NCBI RefSeq assembly: GCF_000003605.2
Contig: NW_003115749.1
Span: 1 to 64,000, forward strand
DNA from: Saccoglossus kowalevskii
Taxonomy: Eukaryota > Hemichordata > Enteropneusta > Harrimaniidae
Length of the DNA: 64,000 nucleotides
Reading direction: 5' to 3'
In this document: positions 12,361-22,725 of the stretch, piece by piece
Numbering within the stretch: position 1 is the first letter of the stretch
How the letters are laid out: each line of letters starts with the position of its first letter
Program-made: the position numbers and the translations under genes
Notes under the pieces: generated by a model
The model's database searches: none
Seen by the model: only the letters and a program-made list of their open reading frames with translations
Told to the model about the DNA's origin: nothing

Positions 12361-13620
12361 CATTACTAGCCCTAAGATGTGTTGTACAGGCATTACTAGC
12401 CCTAAGATGCGTTGTACAGGCATTACTAGCCCTAAGATGTGTTGTACAGGCATTACTAGCCCTAAGATGCGTTGTACAGGCATTACTAGCCCTAAGATGT
12501 GTTGTACAGGCATTACTAGCCCTAAGATGCGTTGTACAGGCATTACTAGCCCTAAGATGCGTTGTACAGGCATCACTAGCCCTAAGATGCGTTGTACAGG
12601 CATTACTAGCCCTAAGATGCGTTGTACAGGCATTACTAGCCCTAAGATGCGTTGTACAGGCATTACTAGCCCTAAGGTGCGTTGTACAGGCATTACTGGC
12701 CCTAAGATGTGTTGTACAGGCATTACTAGCCCTAAGATGTGTTGTACAGGCATTACTAGCCCTAAGATGCGTTGTACAGGCATTACTGGCCCTAAGATGC
12801 GTTGTACAGGCATTACTAGCCCTAAGATGCGTTGTACAGGCATTACTAGCCCTAAGATGTGTTGTACAGGCATTACTAGCCCTAGGATGTGTTGTACAGG
12901 CATTACTAGCCCTAAGATGCGTTGTACAGGCATTACTAGCCCTAAGATGCGTTGTACAGGCATTACTAGCTCTAAGATGCGTTGTACAGGCATTACTAGC
13001 TCTAAGATGTGTTGTACAGGCATTACTAGCCCTAAGATGCGTTGTACAGGCATTACTAGCCCTAAGATGCGTTGTACAGGCATTACTAGCCCTAAGATGC
13101 GTTGTACAGGCATTACTAGCTCTAAGATGTGTTGTACAGGCATTACTAGCCCTAAGATGCGTTGTACAGGCATTACTAGCCCTAAGATGTGTTGTACAGG
13201 CATTACTAGCCCTAAGATGCGTTGTACAGGCATTAATGGCCCTAAGATGCGTTGTACAGGCATTACTAGCCCTAAGATGCGTTGTACAGGCATTACTAGC
13301 CCTAAGATGTGTTGTACAGGCATTACTAGCCCTAAGATGTGTTGTACAGGCATTACTAGCCCTAAGATGCGTTGTACAGGCATTACTAGCCCTAAGATGC
13401 GCTGTACAGGCATTACTATCCCTAAGATGCGTTGTACAGGCGTTACTAGCCCTAAGATGCGTTGTACAGGCATTACTATCCCTAAGATGTGTTGTACAGG
13501 CATTACTAGCCCTAAGATGCGTTGTACAGGCATTACTAGCCCTAAGATGCGTTGTACAGGCATTACTAGCCCTAAGATGCGTTGTACAGGCATTACTAGC
13601 CCTAAGATGCGTTGTACAGG

Positions 13621-13920
13621 CATTACTAGCTCTAAGATGTGTTGTACAGGCATTACTAGCCCTAAGATGCGTTGTACAGGCATTACTAGCCCTAAGATGC
13701 GTTGTACAGGCATTACTGGCCCTAAGATGTGTTGTACAGGCATTACTAGCCCTAAGATGCGTTGTACAGGCATTACTGGCCCTAAGATGCGTTGTACAGG
13801 CATTACTAGCCCTAAGATGCGTTGTACAGGCATTACTACCCCTAAGATGTGTTGTACAGGCATTACTAGCCCTAAGATGTGTTGTACAGGCATTACTATC
13901 CCTAAGATGTGTTGAACAGG
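13621..13920 (+). repeat. Module B copy
   Basis: GCTC (13621), two CG, GGCC with TG (13711), CG, GGCC with CG (13771), CG, ACCC (13831), TG and GAAC (13891). A complete ten-monomer example of this module. Confidence 0.8.
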
Positions 13921-14671
13921 CATTACTAGCCCTAAGATGCGTTGTACAGGCATTACTAGCCCTAAGATGCGTTGTACAGGCATTACTAGCCCTAAGATGT
14001 GTTGTACAGGCATTACTAGCCCTGAGATGTGTTGTACAGGCATTACTAGCCCTAAGATGCGTTGTACAGGCATTACTAGCCCTAAGATGTGTTGTACAGG
14101 CATTACTAGCCCTAAGATGTGTTGTACAGGCATTACTAGCCCTAAGATGCGTTGTACAGGCATTACTGGCCCTAAGATGCGTTGTACAGGCATTACTAGC
14201 CCTAAGATGCGTTGTACAGGCATTACTAGCCCTAAGATGTGTTGTACAGGCATTACTAGCCCTAAGATGTGTTGTACAGGCATTACTAGCCCTAAGATGC
14301 GTTGTACAGGCATTACTAGCCCTAAGATGCGTTGTACAGGCATTACTAGCCCTAAGATGCGTTGTACAGGCATTACAAGCCCCAAGATGTGTTGTACAGG
14401 CATTACTAGCCCTGAGATGTGTTGTACAGGCATTACTAGCCCTAAGATGCGTTGTACAGGCATTACTAGCCCTAAGATGTGTTGTACAGGCATTACTAGC
14501 CCTAAGATGCGTTGTACAGGCATTACTAGCCCTAAGATGCGTTGTACAGGCATTACTAGCCCTAAGATGCGTTGTACAGGCATTACTAGCCCTAAGATGC
14601 GTTGTACAGGCATTACTAGCCCTAAGATGTGTTGTACAGGCATTACTAGCCCCAAGATGTGTTGTACAGGC

Positions 14672-15293
14672 AATTACTAGCCCTGAGATGTGTTGTACAG
14701 GCATTACTAGCCCTAAGATGCGTTGTACAGGCATTACTAGCCCTAAGATGTGTTGTACAGGCATTACTAGCCCTGAGATGCGTTGTACAGGCATTACTAG
14801 CCCTAAGATGCGTTGTACAGGCATTACTAGCCCTAAGATGCGTTGTACAGGCATTACTAGCCCTAAGATGTGTTGTACAGGCATTACTAGCCCTAAGATG
14901 TGGTGTACAGGCATTACTAGCCCTAAGATGCGTTGTACAGGCATTACTAGCCCTAAGATGCGCTGTACAGGCATTACTATCCCTAAGATGCGTTGTACAG
15001 GCATTACTAGCCCTAAGATGCGTTGTACAGGCATTACTAGCCCTAAGATGTGTTGTACAAGCATTACTAGCCCTAAGATGCGTTGTACAGGCATTACTAG
15101 CCCTAAGATGCGTTGTACAGGCATTACTAGCCCTAAGATGCGTTGTACAGGCATTACTAGCCCTAAGATGCGTTGTACAGGCATTACTAGCTCTAAAGAT
15201 GTGTTGTACAGGCATTACTAGCCCTAAGATGCGTTGTACAGGCATTACTAGCCCTAAGATGCGTTGTACAGGCATTACTGGCCCTAAGATTGT
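14672..15293 (+). other. Three isolated phase shifts
   Basis: An extra A in GCAATTACT (about 14,672), an extra A in CTCTAAAG (about 15,195) and a missing G in AAGATTGTTG (about 15,290). All are 1-bp changes; the two insertions lengthen existing A or nearby runs. The array is otherwise in perfect 30-bp phase from about 3.4 to 14.67 kb. Confidence 0.8.
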
Positions 15294-16590
15294 TGTACAG
15301 GCATTACTAGCCCTAAGATGCGTTGTACAGGTATTACTAGTCCTAAGATGTGTTGTACAGGCATTACTAGCCCTAAGATGTGTTGTACAGGCATTACTAG
15401 CCCTAAGATGCGTTGTACAGGCATTACTAGCCCTAAGATGCGTTGTACAGGCATTACTGGCCCTAAGATGTGTTGTACAGGCATTACTAGCCCTAAGATG
15501 CGTTGTACAGGCATTACTGGCCCTAAGATGCGTTGTACAGGCATTACTAGCCCTAAGATGCGTTGTACAGGCATTACTAGCCCTAAGATGTGTTGTACAG
15601 GCATTACTAGCCCTAAGATGTGTTGTACAGGCATTACTAGCCCTAAGATGTGTTGTACAGGCATTACTAGCCCTAAGATGCGTTGTACAGGCATTACTAG
15701 CCCTAAGATGCGTTGTACAGGCATTACTAGCCCTAAGATGTGTTGTACAGGCATTACTAGCCCTAAGATGCGTTGTACAGGCATTACTAGCCCTAAGATG
15801 TGTTGTACAGGCATTACTAGCCCTAAGATGCGTTGTACAGGCATTACTAGCCCTAAGATGCGTTGTACAGGCATTACTAGCCCTAAGATGCGTTGTACAG
15901 GCATTACTAGCCCTAAGATGTGTTGTACAGGCATTACTAGCCCTAAGATGCGTTGTACAGGCATTACTAGCCCTAAGATGCGTTGTACAGGCATTACTAG
16001 CCCTAAGATGCGTTGTACAGGCATTACTAGCCCTAAGATGCGTTGTACAGGCATTACTAGCCCTAAGATGCGTTGTACAGGCATTACTAGCCCTAAGATG
16101 TGTTGTACAGGCATTACTAGCCCTAAGATGCGTTGTACAGGCATTACTAGCCCTAAGATGCGTTGTACAGGCATTACTAGCCCTAAGATGTGTTGTACAG
16201 GCATTACTAGCCCTAGGATGTGTTGTACAGGCATTACTAGCCCTAAGATGCGTTGTACAGGCATTACTAGCCCTAAGATGCGGTGTACAGGCATTACTAG
16301 CCCTAAGATGCGTTGTACAGGCATTACTAGCTCTAAGATGTGTTGTACAGGCATTACTAGCCCTAAGATGCGTTGTACAGGCATTACTAGCCCTAAGATG
16401 TGTTGTACAGGCATTACTAGCCCTAAGATGCGTTGTACAGGCATTACTAGCCCTAAGATGCGTTGTACAGGCATTACTAGCCCTAAGATGCGTTGTACAG
16501 GCATTACTAGCCCTAAGATGTGTTGTATAGGCATTACTAGCCCTAAGATGTGTTGTACAGGCATTACTAGCCCTAAGATGCGTTGTACAG

Positions 16591-17130
16591 GCATTACTAT
16601 CCCTTAGATGTGTTGAACAGGCATTACTAGCCCTAAGATGCGTTGTACAGGCATTACTAGCCCTAAGATGCGTTGTACAGGCATTACTAGCCCTAAGATG
16701 TGTTGTACAGGCATTACTAGCCCTAAGATGTGTTGTACAGGCATTACTAGCCCTAAGATGCGTTGTACAGGCATTACTAGCCCTAAGATGTGTTGTACAG
16801 GCATTACTAGCCCTAAGATGTGTTGTACAGGCATTACTAGCCCTAAGATGCGTTGTACAGGCATTACTGGCCCTAAGATGCGTTGTACAGGCATTACTAG
16901 CCCTAAGATGCGTTGTACAGGCATTACTAGCCCTAAGATGTGTTGTACAGGCATTACTAGCCCTAAGATGTGGTGTACAGGCATTACTAGCCCTAAGATG
17001 CGTTGTACAGGCATTACTAGCCCTAAGATGCGCTGTACAGGCATTACTATCCCTAAGATGCGTTGTACAGGCATTACTAGCCCTAAGATGCGTTGTACAG
17101 GCATTACTAGCCCTAAGATGTGTTGTACAG
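16591..17130 (+). repeat. 540-bp HOR block with private GTGGTG variant, copy 2
   Basis: The same 18 monomer classes in the same order as 11821-12360, including the GTGGTG monomer (16951). The opening GAAC monomer also has CCTTAGA. A third GTGGTG monomer, near 14,880, is also followed by CG, CGCT and ATCC. Confidence 0.8.
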
Positions 17131-17383
17131 GCATTACTAGCCCTAAGATGCGTTGTACAGGCATTACTGGCCCTAAGATGTGTTGTACAGGCATTACTAG
17201 CCCTAGGATGTGTTGTACAGGCATTACTAGCCCTAAGATGCGTTGTACAGGCATTACTAGCCCTAAGATGCGTTGTACAGGCATTACTAGCCCTAAGATG
17301 CGTTGTACAGGCATTACTAGCTCTAAGATGTGTTGTACAGGCATTACTAGCCCTAAGATGCGTTGTACAGGCATTACTAGCCC

Positions 17384-17473
17384 TTAAGATGCGTTGTACA
17401 GGCATCACTAGCCCTAAGATGCGTTGTACAGGCATTACTAGCTCTAAGATGTGTTGTACAGGCATTACTAGCC
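17384..17473 (+). other. Paired 1-bp insertion and deletion
   Basis: One added T (CCCTTAAG, about 17,384) is followed within 90 bp by one lost C (GCCTAAG, about 17,473), which restores the original phase. Compensating homopolymer errors of this kind are typical of consensus mistakes. Confidence 0.75.
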
Positions 17474-17700
17474 TAAGATGCGTTGTACAGGCACTACTAG
17501 CCCTAAGATGCGTTGTACAGGCATTACTGGCCCTAAGATGCGTTGTACAGGCATTACTAGCCCTAAGATGCGTTGTACAGGCATTACTGGCCCTAAGATG
17601 CGTTGTACAGGCATTACTAGCCCTAAGATGCGTTGTACAGGCATTACTACCCCTAAGATGTGTTGTACAGGCATTACTAGCCCTAAGATGTGTTGTACAG
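17431..17700 (+). repeat. Module B' copy, partial
   Basis: GCTC (17431), two CG (the first with a 1-bp deletion, the second starting GCACTACT), GGCC (17521), CG, GGCC (17581), CG, ACCC (17641) and TG. It ends in further TG monomers with no terminal marker. Confidence 0.7.
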
Positions 17701-17850
17701 GCATTACTAGCCCTAAGATGTGTTGTACAGGCATTACTAGCCCTAAGATGTGTTGTACAGGCATTACTAGCCCTAAGATGCGTTGTACAGGCATTACTAG
17801 CCCTAAGATGCGTTGAACAGGCATTACTAGCCCTAAGATGCGTTGTACAG

Positions 17851-18150
17851 GCATTACTAGCTCTAAGATGTGTTGTACAGGCATTACTAGCCCTAAGATG
17901 CGTTGTACAGGCATTACTAGCCCTAAAATGCGTTGTACAGGCATTACTGGCCCTAAGATGTGTTGTACAGGCATTACTAGCCCTAAGATGCGTTGTACAG
18001 GCATTACTGGCCCTAAGATGCGTTGTACAGGCATTACTAGCCCTAAGATGCGTTGTACAGGCATTACTACCCCTAAGATGTGTTGTACAGGCATTACTAC
18101 CCCTAAGATGTGTTGTACAGGCATTACTATCCCTAAGATGTGTTGAACAG
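17851..18150 (+). repeat. Module B copy with doubled ACCC
   Basis: GCTC (17851), CG, CG (with AAAATG), GGCC with TG (17941), CG, GGCC (18001), CG, ACCC (18061), ACCC (18091) and GAAC (18121). The TG monomer expected at 18091 has become a second ACCC, probably by local conversion. Confidence 0.8.
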
Positions 18151-18600
18151 GCATTACTAGCCCTAAGATGCGTTGTACAGGCATTACTAGCCCTAAGATG
18201 CGTTGTACAGGCATTACTAGCCCTAAGATGTGTTGTACAGGCATTACTAGCCCTGAGATGTGTTGTACAGGCATTACTAGCCCTAAGATGCGTTGTACAG
18301 GCATTACTAGCCCTAAGATGTGTTGTACAGGCATTACTAGCCCTAAGATGTGTTGTACAGGCATTACTAGCCCTAAGATGCGTTGTACAGGCATTACTGA
18401 CCCTAAGATGCGTTGTACAGGCATTACTAGCCCTAAGATGCGTTGTACAGGCATTACTAGCCCTAAGATGCGTTGTACAGGCATTACTAGCCCTAAGATG
18501 TGTTGTACAGGCATTACTAGCCCTAAGATGCGTTGTACAGGCATTACTAGCCCAAAGATGCGTTGTACAGGCATTACTAGCCCTAAGATGCGTTGTACAG

Positions 18601-18960
18601 GCATTACAAGCCCCAAGATGTGTTGTACAGGCATTACTAGCCCTGAGATGTGTTGTACAGGCATTACTAGCCCTAAGATGCGTTGTACAGGCATTACTAG
18701 CCCTAAGATGTGTTGTACAGGCATTACTAGCCGTAAGATGTGTTGTACAGGCATTACTAGCCCTAAGATGCGTTGTACAGGCATTACTAGCCCTAAGATG
18801 CGTTGTACAGGCATCACTAGCCCTAAGATGCGTTATACAGGCATTACTAGCCCTAAGATGCGTTGTACAGGCATCACTAGCCCTAAGATGCGTTGTACAG
18901 GCATTACTAGCCCTAAGATGCGTTGTACAGGCATTACTAGCCCTAAGATGCGTTGTACAG
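18601..18960 (+). repeat. Module A start joined to module C
   Basis: CAA (18601) and GAG (18631), with ATCACT at 18811 and 18871. It then runs straight into a GGCC series at 18961 that belongs to module C, not to the GTAT-GAAC end of module A. The join lies after the ATCACT section, a shared stretch where two modules could have recombined. Confidence 0.7.
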
Positions 18961-19290
18961 GCATTACTGGCCTAAGATGTGTTGTACAGGCATTACTAGG
19001 CCTAAGATGCGTTGTACAGGCATTACTGGCCTAAGATGCGTTGTACAGGCATTACTGGCCCTAAGATGCGTTGTACAGGCATTACTAGCCCTAAGATGTG
19101 TTGTACAGGCATTACTGGCCCTAAGATGCGTTGTACAGGCATTACTAGCCCTAAGATGTGTTGTACAGGCATTACTAGCCCTAAGATGTGTTGTACAGGC
19201 ATAACTAACCCTAAGATGTGTTGTACAGGCATTACTAGCCCTAAGATGCGTTGTACAGGCATTACTAGCCCTAAGATGCGCTGTACAGGC
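18961..19290 (+). repeat. Module C copy, divergent
   Basis: GGCC with TG (18961, one C lost), a CG monomer with TAGGCC, two GGCC (the first with one C lost), TG, GGCC, two TG, AACTAACC (19201), CG and CGCT (19261). It has the 11-monomer layout of module C but with extra substitutions and two deletions. Confidence 0.7.
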
Positions 19291-19710
19291 ATTACTAGCC
19301 CTAAAATGTGTTGTACAGGCATTACTAGCCCTAAGATGTGTTGTACAGGCATTACTAGCCGTAATATGCGTTGTACAGGCATTACTAGCCCTAAGATGCG
19401 TTGTACAGGCATTACTAGCCCTAAGATGCGTTGTACAGGCATTACTATCCCTAGGATGTGTTGAAAAGGCATTACTAGCCCTAAGATGCGTTGTACAGGC
19501 ATTACTAGCCCTAAGATGTGTTGTACAGGCATTACTAGCCCTAAGATGCGTTGTACAGGCATTACTAGCCCTAAGATGCGTTGTACAGGCATTACTAGCC
19601 CTAAGATGTGTTGTACAGGCATTACTAGCCCTAAGATGTGTTGTACAGGCATTACTAGCCGTAAGATGCGTTGTACAGGCATTACTGGCCCTAAGATGCG
19701 TTGTACAGGC
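19201..19710 (+). repeat. Module D copy 1
   Basis: AACTAACC (19201), CG, CGCT, two TG, a monomer with CCGTAATATG (19351), two CG, and GAAC modified to TTGAAAAGG (19441). Then CG, TG, two CG, two TG, CG and GGCC (19681). The same series is at 34,531 and 54,421. The CCGTAATATG form is shared only with 59,491. Confidence 0.8.
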
Positions 19711-20460
19711 ATTACTAGCCCTAAGATGCGTTGTACAGGCATTACTAGCCCTAAGATGTGTTGTACAGGCATTACTAGCCCTAAGATGTGTTGTACAGGC
19801 ATTACTAGCCCTAAGATGCGTTGTACAGGCATTACTAGCCCTAAGATGCGCTGTACAGGCATTACTATCCCTAAGATGCGTTGTACAGGCATTACTAGCC
19901 CTAAGATGCGTTGTACAGGCATTACTAGCCCTAAGATGTGTTGTACAGGCATTACTACCCCTAAGATGCGTTGTACAGGCATTACTAGCCCTAAGATGTG
20001 TTGTACAGGCATTACTATCCCTAAGATGTGTTGTACAGGCATTACTAGCCCTAAGATGCGTTGTACAGGCATTACTAGCCCTAAGATGCGTTGTACAGGC
20101 ATTACTAGCCCTAAGATGCGCTGTACAGGCATTACTAGCCCTAAGATGCGTTGTACAGGCATTACTAGCCCTAAGATGTGTTGTACAGGCATTACTAGCC
20201 CTAAGATGTGTTGTACAGGCATTACTAGCCCTAAGATGCGTTGTACAGGCATTACTGGCCCTAAGATGCGTTGTACAGGCATTACTAGCCCTAAGATGCG
20301 TTGTACAGGCATTACTAGCCCTAAGATGTGTTGTACAGGCATTACTAGCCCTAAGATGTGTTGTACAGGCATTACTAGCCCTAAGATGCGTTGTACAGGC
20401 ATTACTAGCCCTAAGATGCGTTGTACAGGCATTACTAGCCCTAAGATGCGTTGTACAGGC

Positions 20461-21120
20461 ATTACAAGCCCCAAGATGTGTTGTACAGGCATTACTAGCC
20501 CTGAGATGTGTTGTACAGGCATTACTAGCCCTAAGATGCGTTGTACAGGCATTACTAGCCCTAAGATGTGTTGTACAGGCATTACTAGCCCTAAGATGCG
20601 TTGTACAGGCATTACTAGCCCTAAGATGCGTTGTACAGGCATTACTAGCCCTAAGATGCGTTGTACAGGCATTACTAGCCCTAAGATGCGTTGTACAGGC
20701 ATCACTAGCCCTAAGATGCGTTGTACAGGCATTACTAGCCCTAAGATGCGTTGTACAGGCATCACTACCCCTAAGATGCGTTGTACAGGCATTACTAGCC
20801 CTAAGATGCGTTGTACAGGCATTACTAGCCCTAAGATGCGTTGTACAGGCATTACTGGCCCTAAGATGTGTTGTACAGGCATTACTGGCCCTAAGATGCG
20901 TTGTACAGGCATTACTAGCCCTAAGATGCGTTGTACAGTCATTACTAGCCCTAAGATGCGTTGTACAGGCATTACTAGCCCTAAGATGCGTTGTACAGGC
21001 ATTACTAGCCCTAAGATGTGTTGTATAGGCATTACTAGCCCTAAGATGTGTTGTACAGGCATTACTAGCCCTAAGATGCGTTGTACAGGCATTACTATCC
21101 CTAAGATGTGTTGAACAGGC
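20461..21120 (+). repeat. Module A, full copy 1
   Basis: A complete 22-monomer unit: CAA (20461), GAG (20491), CG, TG, four CG, ATCACT (20701), CG, ATCACT with ACCC (20761), two CG, GGCC with TG (20851), GGCC (20881), CG with a private AGTCAT junction (20938), two CG, GTAT (21001), TG, CG, GAAC (21091). It shares both the ACCC addition and AGTCAT with the copy at 44,971, but not with the nearer copy at 21,781. Confidence 0.85.
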
Positions 21121-21390
21121 ATTACTAGCCCTAAGATGCGTTGTACAGGCATTACTAGCCCTAAGATGCGTTGTACAGGCATTACTAGCCCTAAGATGTG
21201 TTTGTACAGGCATTACTAGCCCTAAGATGTGTTGTACAGGCATTACTAGCCCTAAGATGTGTTGTACAGGCATTACTAGCCCTAAGATGCGTTGTACAGG
21301 CATTACTAGCCCTAAGATGCGTTGTACAGGCATTACTAGCCCTAAGATGCGTTGTACAGGCATTACTAGCCCTAAGATGCGTTGTACAGG

Positions 21391-21690
21391 CATTACTAGC
21401 CCTAAGATGTGTTGTACAGGCATTACTAGCCCTAAGATGCGTTGTACAGGCATTACTAGCCCTAAGATGCGTTGTACAGGCATTACTGGCCCTAAGATGT
21501 GTTGTACAGGCATTACTAGCCCTAAGATGCGTTGTACAGGCATTACTGGCCCTAAGATGCGTTGTACAGGCATTACTAGCCCTAAGATGCGTTGTACAGG
21601 CATTACTACCCCTAAGATGTGTTGTACAGGCATTACTAGCCCTAAGATGTGTTGTACAGGCATTACTATCCCTAAGATGTGTTGAACAGG
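21391..21690 (+). repeat. Module B variant
   Basis: It begins with TG where GCTC is usual, then two CG, GGCC with TG (21481), CG, GGCC (21541), CG, ACCC (21601), TG and GAAC (21661). It lies between two full module A copies. Confidence 0.75.
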
Positions 21691-21780
21691 CATTACTAGC
21701 CCTAAGATGCGTTGTACAGGCATTACTAGCCCTAAGATGCGTTGTACAGGCATTACTAGCCCTAAGATGTGTTGTACAGG

Positions 21781-22440
21781 CATTACAAGCCCCAAGATGT
21801 GTTGTACAGGCATTACTAGCCCTGAGATGTGTTGTACAGGCATTACTAGCCCTAAGATGCGTTGTACAGGCATTACTAGCCCTAAGATGTGTTGTACAGG
21901 CATTACTAGCCCTAAGATGCGTTGTACAGGCATTACTAGCCCTAAGATGCGTTGTACAGGCATTACTAGCCCTAAGATGCGTTGTACAGGCATTACTAGC
22001 CCTAAGATGCGTTGTACAGGCATCACTAGCCCTAAGATGCGTTGTACAGGCATTACTAGCCCTAAGATGCGTTGTACAGGCATCACTAGCCCTAAGATGC
22101 GTTGTACAGGCATTACTAGCCCTAAGATGCGTTGTACAGGCATTACTAGCCCTAAGATGCGTTGTACAGGCATTACTGGCCCTAAGATGTGTTGTACAGG
22201 CATTACTGGCCCTAAGATGCGTTGTACAGGCATTACTAGCCCTAAGATGCGTTGTACAGGCATTACTAGCCCTAAGATGCGTTGTACAGGCATTACTAGC
22301 CCTAAGATGCGTTGTACAGGCATTACTAGCCCTAAGATGTGTTGTATAGGCATTACTAGCCCTAAGATGTGTTGTACAGGCATTACTAGCCCTAAGATGC
22401 GTTGTACAGGCATTACTATCCCTAAGATGTGTTGAACAGG
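21781..22440 (+). repeat. Module A, full copy 2
   Basis: The same 22-class order as 20461-21120, with CAA (21781), GAG, ATCACT at 22021 and 22081, GGCC with TG (22171), GGCC (22201), GTAT (22321) and GAAC (22411). It lacks the private ACCC and AGTCAT changes, so it is the cleanest reference for the module. Confidence 0.88.
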
Positions 22441-22589
22441 CATTACTAGCCCTAAGATGCGTTGTACAGGCATTACTAGCCCTAAGATGCGTTGTACAGG
22501 CAATCCTAGCCCTAAGATGTGTTGTACAGGCATTACTATCCCTAAGATGTGTTGTACAGGCATTACTAGCCCTAAGATGTGTTGTACAG

Positions 22590-22725
22590 GCATTTACTAG
22601 CCCTAAAATGCGTTGTACAGGCATTACTAGCCCCAAGATGTGTTTGTACAGGCATTTACTAGCCCTAAGATGTGTTGTACAGGCATTACTAAGCCCTTAA
22701 GATGCGTTGTACAGGCATTAACTAG
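22590..22725 (+). other. Cluster of single-base insertions
   Basis: About six extra bases in 135 bp: CATTTACT twice, TGTTTGTAC, CTAAGCCCTTAAG (two extra) and CATTAACT. All but one or two lengthen an existing run. The flanks on both sides are in perfect phase for kilobases. This is most likely a poorly polished patch; a biological breakpoint is the alternative. Confidence 0.8.

Noticed and set aside
1933-14673. A minus-strand protein of over 4,200 residues made of ten-residue repeats
   Set aside because: The same stretch is open in other frames on both strands because the 30-bp period is a multiple of 3 and the canonical monomer has few stops. There is no promoter, splice or polyadenylation context and no non-repetitive domain, and the frame switches at indels.
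3431-15184. A second giant minus-strand open frame, overlapping the first in a different frame
   Set aside because: It overlaps the other open frame almost completely and has the same artefactual origin. Two long overlapping genes on one strand made of one satellite are not credible.
22590-22725. Footprint of a transposon insertion and excision
   Set aside because: The extra bases are scattered single-base run extensions over 135 bp, with no target-site duplication or terminal repeat.
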